Positions 7,710-13,023 of a stretch of 13,023 nucleotides of DNA are shown here, piece by piece. The stretch's first letter is position 1; every line of letters begins with the position of its first letter. Under the pieces are notes generated by a model. It saw only the letters and a program-made list of their open reading frames with translations. It did no database searches and had not been told where the DNA came from. This DNA comes from JBMNTP01 sp050945795 (GTDB lineage Bacteria > Bacillota > Clostridia > Christensenellales > MGBC116941): NCBI GenBank assembly GCA_050945795.1, contig JBMNTP010000036.1, positions 1 through 13,023 on the forward strand, given 5' to 3'. The translations under genes and the position numbers were made by a program.

Positions 7710-8804
7710 TTACTTAAAGAATGTTTCAACTTCGGCGGCTATTCCACGATGGAAATCTATGCCGTTTTCGCCGGAGCCGTCCATTGTTACTACGGGAGCT
7801 TCAAGGTCTGTCCAATCAGGCACGCTGTCGCCACGGAGCAATGTGTCGAGATATTCCATTGTCTTGTAAGCTTCCTGATACAGCGGCTGCGCAACGAGTG
7901 CTGTAACTTTGCCAGCTTCTAGATAGTCAAGGTTGCCTTCTGTAGCATCCATGCCTACGATTACGAGATCGCCATCTTTATATCCGGCTTTTGTAGCAGC
8001 GTCTGCCCAGGTTATCGGGCTGTTTCCGGTCGTGCCGAATGCGCCTATGATGTCCTGGTTTGCCTGTATTATGGAAAGGTTAACAGCTGTAGCGCTATCT
8101 ACCTGTCCGCCTTCAAGCTGTACCGGCAGCAACTTTATGCCGTCGAGTTCAAACTCGCCTTTAAGCGATTCCCAAGTTGCTACGAAGGAATCTGTAGCTG
8201 CGTTTTCTGTTACGTTTTTGGTGTTCTGTGTAATAGCAACGGAACCGGTCTTGCCTGAGAGTTTCTCAGCCATAAGCTCGGCAACCTGTTTGCCATAAAG
8301 CACAGGGTCGCAAGCCATGTTGAACTTCAGTCCGTCGGGATATGTGCCGTCTTCCTGCTGATGGTTGAAGTGAGGTATGCCGACTATTACGCCCTGCGAT
8401 GCAACGCTAGCGATAGTCTCATACGCGCCCGAGTCACCGGCCCACAGAAGCAGACCATTGCCGCCTTCAGCCGCGAAAGCTTCCGCCGCCGCAAACGCTT
8501 CGGAGCTATCTCCGCCTTCGGTGCCGATAACTTTAGCGTTTGTGTACCCCAACTCCTCAGCCGCTTTTAGGAAGCCCAGCTGTACGATGCGGTGCACAGG
8601 ATGGTTCATGTTGTCCATGCAGATCGCAACCGAGTATTGTGTGGGATCAAAGTCCGCAGCATCATCCGTTTCTTCGGGTTCTGTGCTAGGCGCGTCGTTG
8701 GTCTGAGCCGGAGCATCCGGGCTCGGCGTTGCGGGCTGTGCGTTACATGCCGCCAGCGCGAAAACCATAATCAGCGCCAAAATAAGGGTTGCAATTCTTT
8801 TCAT
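7710..8804 (-). CDS. sugar-binding lipoprotein of the ABC transporter (periplasmic-binding-protein type I fold)
   Basis: A 364-residue solute receptor anchored outside the cell membrane. The N-terminus is a lipoprotein signal: MKR, a hydrophobic run, and lipobox LAAC with C20 as the lipidated residue. Residues 21-50 are a Pro/Thr/Asp/Glu-rich flexible linker. The mature domain begins near YSVAICMDNMNHPVHR and shows the pattern of ribose/galactose-type binding proteins, including VGMDATEGNLDYLEAGKVTALVAQ near residues 280-310. Start ATG 8804 has a near-perfect AGGAGG. It is the first gene after the control region, which gives high receptor output, and is separated from the ATPase by a 314-base spacer with two hairpins. 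The ligand cannot be read from the sequence. Confidence 0.94.
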   Translation of the reverse strand: MKRIATLILALIMVFALAACNAQPATPSPDAPAQTNDAPSTEPEETDDAADFDPTQYSVAICMDNMNHPVHRIVQLGFLKAAEELGYTNAKVIGTEGGDSSEAFAAAEAFAAEGGNGLLLWAGDSGAYETIASVASQGVIVGIPHFNHQQEDGTYPDGLKFNMACDPVLYGKQVAELMAEKLSGKTGSVAITQNTKNVTENAATDSFVATWESLKGEFELDGIKLLPVQLEGGQVDSATAVNLSIIQANQDIIGAFGTTGNSPITWADAATKAGYKDGDLVIVGMDATEGNLDYLEAGKVTALVAQPLYQEAYKTMEYLDTLLRGDSVPDWTDLEAPVVTMDGSGENGIDFHRGIAAEVETFFK

Positions 8805-8828
8805 ATTGCGTTTCCTCCTGGTATTTTA

Positions 8829-8846
8829 TTTCCTGTCATCAGGAAA
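8829..8846 (-). promoter_or_regulatory. 5'-leader hairpin upstream of the binding-protein gene
   Basis: A perfect 7-bp stem (TTTCCTG / CAGGAAA) with a 4-base loop, ending about 24 bases before the start codon. On the message it comes just before the AGGAGG and leaves that site free. It may stabilise the mRNA 5' region or modulate translation. There is no sign of a known riboswitch. Confidence 0.5.
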
Positions 8847-8888
8847 CTTTAAAATCTTTATAATTTATAAACAGCCTTTTTTATCTAT

Positions 8889-8912
8889 AAGCCGTATTTT
8901 AAGCCGTATTTT
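8889..8912. repeat. perfect tandem duplication of a 12-base unit
   Basis: AAGCCGTATTTT occurs twice, back to back (8889-8900 and 8901-8912), in the untranslated leader of the binding-protein gene. It may be a replication-slippage product; no function is evident. Confidence 0.75.
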
Positions 8913-8970
8913 CTATCCTATTATATAGAATATCAAAACAGCAATTTGTTATTACACAGTTATATCGTCG

Positions 8971-8986
8971 GCGCAACCGGTTACGC
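8971..8986. promoter_or_regulatory. operator O1 (LacI-type palindrome)
   Basis: A 16-bp palindrome with one mismatch and central CG: GCGCAACCGGTTACGC. It begins about three bases after the predicted start point of promoter P2 (8996-9023), the classical place for blocking initiation or early elongation. The same sequence recurs at 9043-9060, 9141-9158 and 10424-10439. Confidence 0.85.
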
Positions 8987-8995
8987 CATAACTTT

Positions 8996-9023
8996 ATTAT
9001 AATTTATCTGGCATTTTAACCAA
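8996..9023 (-). promoter_or_regulatory. promoter candidate P2 for the transporter operon
   Basis: On the minus strand a perfect -10 TATAAT (9001-8996) is preceded, after 16 bases, by TTGGTT (9023-9018), which shares only TTG with the -35 consensus. Operators O2 and O1 flank it on either side. It would give a leader of about 185 bases. Confidence 0.55.
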
Positions 9024-9042
9024 AACGCTGCGCTTTTCTGCT

Positions 9043-9060
9043 GGCGTAACCGGTTACACC
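9043..9060. promoter_or_regulatory. operator O2 (LacI-type palindrome)
   Basis: GGCGTAACCGGTTACACC, an 18-bp palindrome with one mismatched pair, centred 73 bases from O1 and 20 bases upstream of the P2 -35. On the minus strand it also matches the catabolite-repression consensus TGWNANCGNTNWCA at all but the last position, so CcpA binding is an alternative. The recurrence of the flanking GCG/CGC in the other copies argues for the local regulator. Confidence 0.85.
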
Positions 9061-9140
9061 AACGGCATACGTTAACACCCCCTGTTAATCCACCTGCTTA
9101 TCATCTGATTTTTATTGGTTTGTATTTGTCGAATGTTGTA

Positions 9141-9158
9141 AGCGTAATCGGTTACGCT
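9141..9158. promoter_or_regulatory. operator O3 (LacI-type palindrome)
   Basis: AGCGTAATCGGTTACGCT, 18 bp with a single mismatch next to the central CG. It is centred 98 bases from O2 and lies roughly 35-52 bases downstream of the start point predicted for promoter P1, where a bound repressor would act as a roadblock or take part in a loop with O1 and O2. Confidence 0.85.
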
Positions 9159-9199
9159 CACTTTGAAAAAGTAGTTTAAGATATATTTGTTATGTCCAT

Positions 9200-9228
9200 A
9201 TATTATCGCCTATATTTCAATATGTCAA
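9200..9228 (-). promoter_or_regulatory. promoter candidate P1 for the transporter operon
   Basis: On the minus strand a perfect -35 TTGACA (9228-9223) is followed after exactly 17 bases by TAATAT (9205-9200), a 4/6 match; GATAAT two bases closer is a 5/6 alternative. It sits about 40 bases after the regulator stop codon. The leader would be close to 390 bases. Confidence 0.55.
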
Positions 9229-9266
9229 GTACGGGTTTTAATTTTATTTAGCAAAATGTCGTATGG

Positions 9267-10301
9267 CTATTTGTAAAGTTTCATGTTGCTTCGAAGTATG
9301 ATCTGCGGGTTTATAAGCGTTGTGTCTTTTACTTCCAAATCCTCGGCAATGCTTTGATAAAGCATTTTAAGCCCCATTTTCCCCTGTGTATACTGATCTT
9401 GAAAAATCGATGCCGTTACTACTCCCCTCTCTATATATCTGCGCAGTTCATCATAAATATCTGAGGTAACGATGGTTATCCGGCCGCCCAAACCACGCTC
9501 CTCAACGCTTTTAAGAACGCCTGACGAGTTAAAAGAGTTAACGTATATGCCGCCAAGATCGGGATATTTATCCAATATAGCGTTAGTTTCAGAGTACGCA
9601 TACTGCACATTATCAAAGTTATAGTATATTTCCGCCAATTTAAGCGGCGTAATTGTAAGCTGTTTAAGAAAACCTTCTTCAGTTTCGGCGTGTATGCCCT
9701 GCCCCTCAAGTCCGGATGCAATTGCTACTTTCTTTGAACGATCCATATTCATCCAAAGCAGTTCCGCCGCCATTTGCCCGGCTACACGCCCATTATATCT
9801 TATGCAAAATTTTCTAAAATCTTCACTTATATCGTTTATGGCCGTGGCAACATAAATCCCATTTTCCGTTAACTCCCGGAATTGCTCTGTTTCTTTGGCA
9901 CACACCAACAGACCGTCATATCCGCCATTCTCTATATGCTCAAGCTGCTTGAAAAGATACGCATCCCCCGCCGGAGAGTTACTATCGCCATCCTCATAGG
10001 AAAAATACTCTACCTGTATATTGTAATCCTCCAGCTCGTTATGCGCATCTCGGGCGCCGTTAAGGAAGCTTTTATGGAACTCGGGAAAGCTAGTAAACGC
10101 TATAACCGCCAGCTTTATCTTCTTTCGCGCCAGGCTCCTAGCCAGCGTATTAGGCTTGAACCCCATCTCCCGCGCCGTCTCAAGCACGGCATTTCGTGTA
10201 TCCATGCTAACTTTAGGCTTTTCATTAAGCGCCCGGTATACGGTCGTTGTTGAAATGCCGAGTTTTTGTGCAATATCATAAATTGTAATGCGTTTTGCCA
10301 T
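9267..10301 (-). CDS. LacI-family transcriptional regulator of the sugar locus
   Basis: A 344-residue repressor of standard LacI length. The N-terminal helix-turn-helix occupies about residues 5-24 (ITIYDIAQKLGISTTTVYRAL), followed by the hinge-helix region FKPNTLARSLARKK (48-61). The rest is a periplasmic-binding-like effector domain starting KLAVIAF. In this family the hinge helix inserts at a central CG step, which all four nearby palindromes have. The effector is most likely the transported compound or its product. ATG 10301 fits the usual M-A-x-R-I-T-I-Y-D-I-A start; its ribosome binding site (GGGGCGG) is weak, consistent with low expression. It lies upstream of, and in the same direction as, the transporter operon, with the divergent hydrolase on its other side. 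Confidence 0.95.
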   Translation of the reverse strand: MAKRITIYDIAQKLGISTTTVYRALNEKPKVSMDTRNAVLETAREMGFKPNTLARSLARKKIKLAVIAFTSFPEFHKSFLNGARDAHNELEDYNIQVEYFSYEDGDSNSPAGDAYLFKQLEHIENGGYDGLLVCAKETEQFRELTENGIYVATAINDISEDFRKFCIRYNGRVAGQMAAELLWMNMDRSKKVAIASGLEGQGIHAETEEGFLKQLTITPLKLAEIYYNFDNVQYAYSETNAILDKYPDLGGIYVNSFNSSGVLKSVEERGLGGRITIVTSDIYDELRRYIERGVVTASIFQDQYTQGKMGLKMLYQSIAEDLEVKDTTLINPQIILRSNMKLYK

Positions 10302-10329
10302 ATATTATGCCGCCCCGATTTTATTAAAG

Positions 10330-10357
10330 GAATAAGCCAAACGTTTGTGGCTTATTC
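10330..10357. repeat. 28-base inverted repeat in the regulator leader
   Basis: GAATAAGCC (10330-10338) and GGCTTATTC (10349-10357) are perfect 9-base arms around a 10-base centre. A second palindrome, CAAACGTTTG (10338-10347), is nested inside it, off-centre by one base. It lies between the regulator's predicted -10 and its start codon. No U-run follows on either strand, so it is not a terminator. It could be an operator for a second regulator or a leader hairpin. Confidence 0.7.
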
Positions 10358-10368
10358 ACCTAGTTAAT

Positions 10369-10374
10369 ATCATA
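10369..10374 (-). promoter_or_regulatory. extended -10 element of the regulator gene
   Basis: On the minus strand TGTTATGAT gives an extended -10 (TG-N-TATGAT), the hexamer lying at 10374-10369. No good -35 is visible 16-18 bases upstream, as is common for extended -10 promoters. The predicted start lies just before the 28-base inverted repeat. Confidence 0.45.
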
Positions 10375-10423
10375 ACAGATAAATCGCAAGCAGGAAAGCG
10401 GCTTTTTGTGCCGAATAAGTATA

Positions 10424-10439
10424 AAGTAATCGGTTACGC
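10424..10439. promoter_or_regulatory. operator O4 (LacI-type palindrome) at the hydrolase promoter
   Basis: AAGTAATCGGTTACGC carries the same core as O3 (GTAATCGGTTACGC), with a degraded left flank. It ends 26 bases before the hydrolase ATG and overlaps a TATAAA at 10420-10425 that could be its -10, although no clear -35 is visible. This links the plus-strand hydrolase to the same regulator. Confidence 0.8.
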
Positions 10440-10465
10440 CAAATTATTCTGAAGGAGACATTACT

Positions 10466-11242
10466 ATGGATTTCACAAAGAAGGTTCAACAAACAACTGT
10501 ACCCGAGGGTAAAATCGCCGTATTCTGGCTGGGACAAGCCGGCTTTCTTATAAAAACGGCTGCTGACAAGCTTATAGCTATTGACCCGTATTTTTCGGAT
10601 TGCGTAGAGCGGCTTATTCCTGAAGAAGGATACGGCTTCAAAAGAATTATGCCGGCATTATGCGATGCAGACGCCTTAATATTTGATACTCTTATAATAT
10701 CGCATGAACACTACGACCATTTTGACGTAGACGCGATCGAGGACATGATGAAGAACCGCCGCACAGAAGTATACACAAACTCTCCCGCCGCCGCTCAAAT
10801 GCGCGATATGGAGCTTGAGATATCAAGAATACATGTAATGGAGAAAAACAGCCGTATAGACCTCGGCGATTTTACGCTGCTGCCTGTCGACTGCGACCAT
10901 GGAGAGCTTGCGCCGCAAGCTATGGGCGTCATATTGGAATTTCCGTCGGTAAAACTGTATTACGCAGGAGACACCGCTCTCTCTCCCGAACGTCTTCAGC
11001 AGGCGATTTCCGAGCGGCCGGATGTTGCCATACTGCCTATAAACGGCGCTTTTGGCAACTTGAATTCTGAACAGGCCGCCAAATATGCCGACATGCTGGG
11101 CGCTAGCGTCTGTATCCCCTGCCATTTTTGGACTTTCCCGTTGCATATGGGCGACCCTATGAGCTTAATTCGCCTTATGCCGGAGCTTGCTCCAAATTGC
11201 GAGCTTAAGCTGCTCCATCAAGGAGAATGCGTCTTTTTCTAA
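10466..11242 (+). CDS. metallo-beta-lactamase-fold hydrolase, UlaG-like
   Basis: A 258-residue enzyme of the metallo-beta-lactamase superfamily, in the branch that includes UlaG (L-ascorbate-6-phosphate lactonase). The metal motif HxHxDH is intact as H80-E-H82-Y-D84-H85, with H145 (CDHGE), D169 in YYAGDT and H220 in CIPCHFW as further ligands. The N-terminal FWLGQAGFLIK strand is typical. It is shorter than E. coli UlaG (about 354 residues), so a different substrate is likely. GAAGGAGA precedes ATG 10466 at good spacing. It is transcribed divergently from the regulator with operator O4 in front and an intrinsic terminator behind, so it is a single-gene unit of the same regulon. Hydrolysis of a lactone made by one of the dehydrogenases is an attractive but unproven role. 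Confidence 0.93.
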   Translation: MDFTKKVQQTTVPEGKIAVFWLGQAGFLIKTAADKLIAIDPYFSDCVERLIPEEGYGFKRIMPALCDADALIFDTLIISHEHYDHFDVDAIEDMMKNRRTEVYTNSPAAAQMRDMELEISRIHVMEKNSRIDLGDFTLLPVDCDHGELAPQAMGVILEFPSVKLYYAGDTALSPERLQQAISERPDVAILPINGAFGNLNSEQAAKYADMLGASVCIPCHFWTFPLHMGDPMSLIRLMPELAPNCELKLLHQGECVFF

Positions 11243-11264
11243 AAGTCGATAACGATAATTCAAT

Positions 11265-11306
11265 AGGCGGCCGGCATATAAGTAAAATATCTGCCTGCCG
11301 CCTTTT
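11265..11306 (+). terminator. intrinsic terminator of the hydrolase gene
   Basis: A 12-bp stem with one mismatch (11265-11276 with 11292-11303), GC-rich (AGGCGG / CCGCCT at its base), has a 15-base loop and runs into TTTT. It starts 23 bases after the hydrolase stop. Confidence 0.85.
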
Positions 11307-11403
11307 AATAATGCTATTGTAGCTAAGGTGATTATTTCAGTATAATTAATATTAGAATATACGGGCGTAAGCTACTTAACGTTGTTACTTAAGGAGGACG
11401 GAT

Positions 11404-11775
11404 ATGAAGACTTTTGAGGGATACTTATCGCATATAGATAACGTCGAGCATAGAGCGCGCGTAGAAGAAGTTCTAGAGTGGGTTTTAAAGCGCTTTCCGG
11501 ATTTAACTCCGCGCATAGCGTGGAATCAGCCTATGTTCACCCATCATGGCACATTTATAATAGGCTTTAGCGTAGCCAAGCATCATTTAGCCGTTGCGCC
11601 TGAAAGAGCAGGCATCAATCGCTTCTTAGGAGAAATAGAACAGGCCGGCTATAACCATAGCAACGAGCTTGTGCGTATACCGTGGAATAGCCCGGTTGAC
11701 TTTTCATTACTTAAAAAGATAATCGAATTTAATATTGAAGATAAAACAGGCCATTCCGCCTTTTGGCGTAAATAA
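11404..11775 (+). CDS. DUF1801 / YdhG-like small protein
   Basis: A 123-residue cytoplasmic protein of the DUF1801 family, to which the B. subtilis frataxin-like iron chaperone YdhG (Fra) belongs. Family features are the N-terminal helix with the F-x-x-Y-L start, the R37-I-A-W-N-Q-P-M-F45 strand, GTFIIGFSVAKHHLAVAPE (49-67), and a C-terminal helix ending in an aromatic-basic tail. AAGGAGG lies directly before ATG 11404, an excellent ribosome binding site. It is flanked by its own terminator and has no operator of the sugar regulon, so it is an independent gene. A role in iron handling is known for some family members and cannot be confirmed here. Confidence 0.88.
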   Translation: MKTFEGYLSHIDNVEHRARVEEVLEWVLKRFPDLTPRIAWNQPMFTHHGTFIIGFSVAKHHLAVAPERAGINRFLGEIEQAGYNHSNELVRIPWNSPVDFSLLKKIIEFNIEDKTGHSAFWRK

Positions 11776-11784
11776 ATAATCAAT

Positions 11785-11840
11785 AATAAAGATAACAATA
11801 TCGTCAAACGCTTAAAAATGATTGACGATATTGCTTTATT
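11785..11840. terminator. bidirectional terminator between convergent genes
   Basis: A perfect 12-bp stem CAATATCGTCAA (11796-11807) / TTGACGATATTG (11822-11833) with a 14-base loop, extended by AATAAAG (11785-11791) pairing with CTTTATT (11834-11840). T-rich tracts follow on both strands. It serves the DUF1801 gene from the left and the DUF488 gene from the right. Confidence 0.85.
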
Positions 11841-11856
11841 CTAGTCTTTTTGATAC

Positions 11857-12225
11857 TTATATTGTTTTTGATTTTTCATCTAAATATGCTTTTAGAATAA
11901 TCGCATGATTAATCTGAGGATCTTTTGCCGCGTACAGTAATGTAACAGTGCTTTCCTTGCTTTGAAGAATTACCTGCCGAGCCGCCGCTTGAGCTTCAGC
12001 GCTAGCGGCCAGCTCAGCGCGATAAAGAGACGCGAATTCCGAAAAGTTCTCCGGCTTATGCCCAAACCATTTACGAAGCTCAGGGCTCGGCGTCAACTCT
12101 TTTAGCCATCCGTCAAGGCGCGCATCTTCTTTTTTAACGCCCCTGGGCCATAAACGGTCTACCAGCAAACGCACACCATCACTTTTATCAAAAGCATCAT
12201 AGATTCGCTTTATCCGCAGCGCCAT
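11857..12225 (-). CDS. DUF488 family protein (YeaO-like)
   Basis: A 122-residue protein of the DUF488 family, as in E. coli YeaO. Hallmarks are the N-terminal RIKRIYD strand, VDRLWPRGV (22-30), DGWLKELTPSPELRKWFGH (38-56) and the late LLYAAKDPQINHA segment. The biochemical function of the family is unclear to me. ATG 12225 is preceded by AGGGGAT, an imperfect but acceptable ribosome binding site. It converges on the DUF1801 gene and shares its terminator. Full length for the family, with no sign of damage. Confidence 0.9.
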   Translation of the reverse strand: MALRIKRIYDAFDKSDGVRLLVDRLWPRGVKKEDARLDGWLKELTPSPELRKWFGHKPENFSEFASLYRAELAASAEAQAAARQVILQSKESTVTLLYAAKDPQINHAIILKAYLDEKSKTI

Positions 12226-12298
12226 AGTTGAGCATCCCCTATCTGTATTGTAATGTGTAATTTACTCAATTTAGAGGTTTATATACGTTATTGATATA

Positions 12299-12460
12299 TT
12301 ATCGTTCCATGTTATCTTCAATTATTTTTGCCTGATACATGCCCCGCTTCATTAATATATCCGCTACATTAAATACGTCCAAACCCTCGATATCGATTTT
12401 TCGCCGCTCCCCAGGGTGGTCTGGCGAAAAGGTACTCCAAACAGTTATTAAATTATCTGT
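12299..12460 (-). pseudogene. in-frame continuation of the next gene beyond a TAA stop
   Basis: Directly after the TAA (12463-12461) that ends the unrecognised gene, the same frame stays open for 53 codons and closes at TAA 12301-12299. The translation, starting TDNLITVWSTFSPDHPGE and ending in AKIIEDNMER, has the composition of real protein and no ATG near its start. A single base change would turn the TAA into CAA (Gln), giving a continuous product of about 232 residues. This suggests a recent nonsense mutation. The 73 bases between this stretch and the DUF488 start show no gene. Confidence 0.6.
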
Positions 12461-12997
12461 TTAATGTAATCCATATTTCGTCAATAAATGAATATATTTC
12501 TCGGGAGCCTTTGATTCGATATCGACCGCTTTATATTCTTGTATAAAAATTTCATCATTGTTTTTGTGCGAAGCAATAGCAAACTGCGACATTCCATCGC
12601 CTAGAAGTAAAGAACCGTATGAATCCATTATCGCGTTTATTTCATCTTGAGTCTGGCCATCCAAGTACAACACCTTTTCATGCAGTTTCCCTTTAATACC
12701 CATTTCGCTTTCTTCGTGCATTGTAAGGGGTAAGTGCATAACCAGAAACAACGGCTCAGGCAGCAATGTATAAAAGTCTTTCACTAAGTCCGCTAACTTC
12801 TCATAACTAACATTGGCGCGAATGCCCTTGCCTTCAAACACTTCATATGTTTCTAAAATCTTCTCTGGGAATGGAATGGTAACGCCGGGCGCAGTTTTAA
12901 AGAGGTTGTCCCGGCCGTCGTGGAATTTGAGGTGGCGCATCAATCGGAAATCTGGTAGATTTCTGGTTGAGCAAACTAAAACGAAAGGATGCGCCAC
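12461..12997 (-). CDS. unrecognised protein, probably truncated or a pseudogene
   Basis: A 178-codon frame I cannot assign to a family. The body from about residue 33 (LFKTAPGVTIPFPEK to the end) reads as a soluble protein with mixed helix and strand and no membrane segment or signal. Residues 1-32 look different: the only starts are a GTG at 12997 and an ATG at 12940, neither with a ribosome binding site, and this part overlaps a large inverted repeat. The frame also continues past its stop. Together these suggest a gene that has lost its native 5' end and carries a nonsense codon. The true 5' boundary is probably near 12900. It has no evident link to the sugar locus. Confidence 0.5.
   Translation of the reverse strand: MAHPFVLVCSTRNLPDFRLMRHLKFHDGRDNLFKTAPGVTIPFPEKILETYEVFEGKGIRANVSYEKLADLVKDFYTLLPEPLFLVMHLPLTMHEESEMGIKGKLHEKVLYLDGQTQDEINAIMDSYGSLLLGDGMSQFAIASHKNNDEIFIQEYKAVDIESKAPEKYIHLLTKYGLH
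12932..12997. repeat. nested inverted repeat at the right edge
   Basis: Outer arms GTGGCGCATC (12932-12941) and GATGCGCCAC (12988-12997) are perfect. Inside, 12941-12953 and 12957-12969 form a 13-bp stem with a 3-base loop; its two non-Watson-Crick positions are G-U pairs only in plus-strand RNA. This resembles the structured ends of some insertion sequences or a plus-strand leader hairpin. Confidence 0.7.
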
Positions 12998-12999
12998 TA

Positions 13000-13023
13000 A
13001 TGCAAGTATATCATGGAGAAGCC
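13000..13023 (+). CDS. possible start of a plus-strand gene cut by the window edge
   Basis: ATG at 13000 is preceded by AAAGGA with 10 bases of spacing and by the nested inverted repeat. Only eight codons (MQVYHGEA) are visible, too few to identify anything. If real, it could be the gene of a mobile element whose end is that repeat. Confidence 0.25.

Noticed and set aside
5806..8804. AI-2 (Lsr) or ribose operon identity for the transporter
   Set aside because: The two-permease layout resembles Lsr, but no FGGY-type LsrK, LsrF or LsrG is present; for ribose, RbsD is missing and two dehydrogenases are present.
8813..8970. Riboswitch in the receptor leader
   Set aside because: Only one simple hairpin and a tandem repeat are visible, with no conserved aptamer pattern and no terminator/antiterminator pair.

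Overview
The window looks like chromosomal DNA from an anaerobic Firmicute of the class Clostridia. The signs are strong AGGAGG-type ribosome binding sites, a lipoprotein-type solute-binding protein, a CUT2-family sugar ABC transporter, a LacI-type regulator, and moderate base composition (judged by eye, not counted). No rRNA, tRNA or CRISPR array is visible.

Positions 1-10301 form one carbohydrate uptake and catabolism locus on the minus strand, so it is read from right to left. It starts with a LacI-family regulator (9267-10301). A 462-base control region follows, with two promoter candidates and three copies of a near-perfect palindrome (core GTAAYCGGTTAC). Next come a lipoprotein sugar-binding protein (7710-8804), a two-domain ABC ATPase (5806-7395), two non-identical permeases (4793-5794 and 3790-4776), a short-chain dehydrogenase (2946-3734), a zinc-dependent medium-chain dehydrogenase (1855-2898), a PfkB sugar kinase (747-1691), a small cupin (256-693) and a second PfkB kinase cut by the window edge (1-216).

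On the other side of the regulator, a UlaG-like metallo-beta-lactamase-fold hydrolase (10466-11242) is transcribed divergently. It carries a fourth copy of the same palindrome just upstream of its start, which ties it to the regulon. Taken together, the locus reads as: import an unphosphorylated sugar, polyol or sugar acid; oxidise or reduce it with the two dehydrogenases; possibly open a lactone with the hydrolase; phosphorylate with one or both kinases. The substrate cannot be named from sequence. The gene set does not match the classical ribose, AI-2, galactofuranose or ascorbate operons, and the short-chain dehydrogenase has Phe where the catalytic Tyr should be.

From 11243 rightward are unrelated single genes: a DUF1801 (YdhG-like) protein on plus, a strong two-way terminator, a DUF488 (YeaO-like) protein on minus, and an unrecognised minus-strand gene. 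The last looks broken: its frame continues past a TAA for 53 more codons, and its 5' end runs into a large inverted repeat with no ribosome binding site. That inverted repeat at the extreme right may be the edge of a mobile element.
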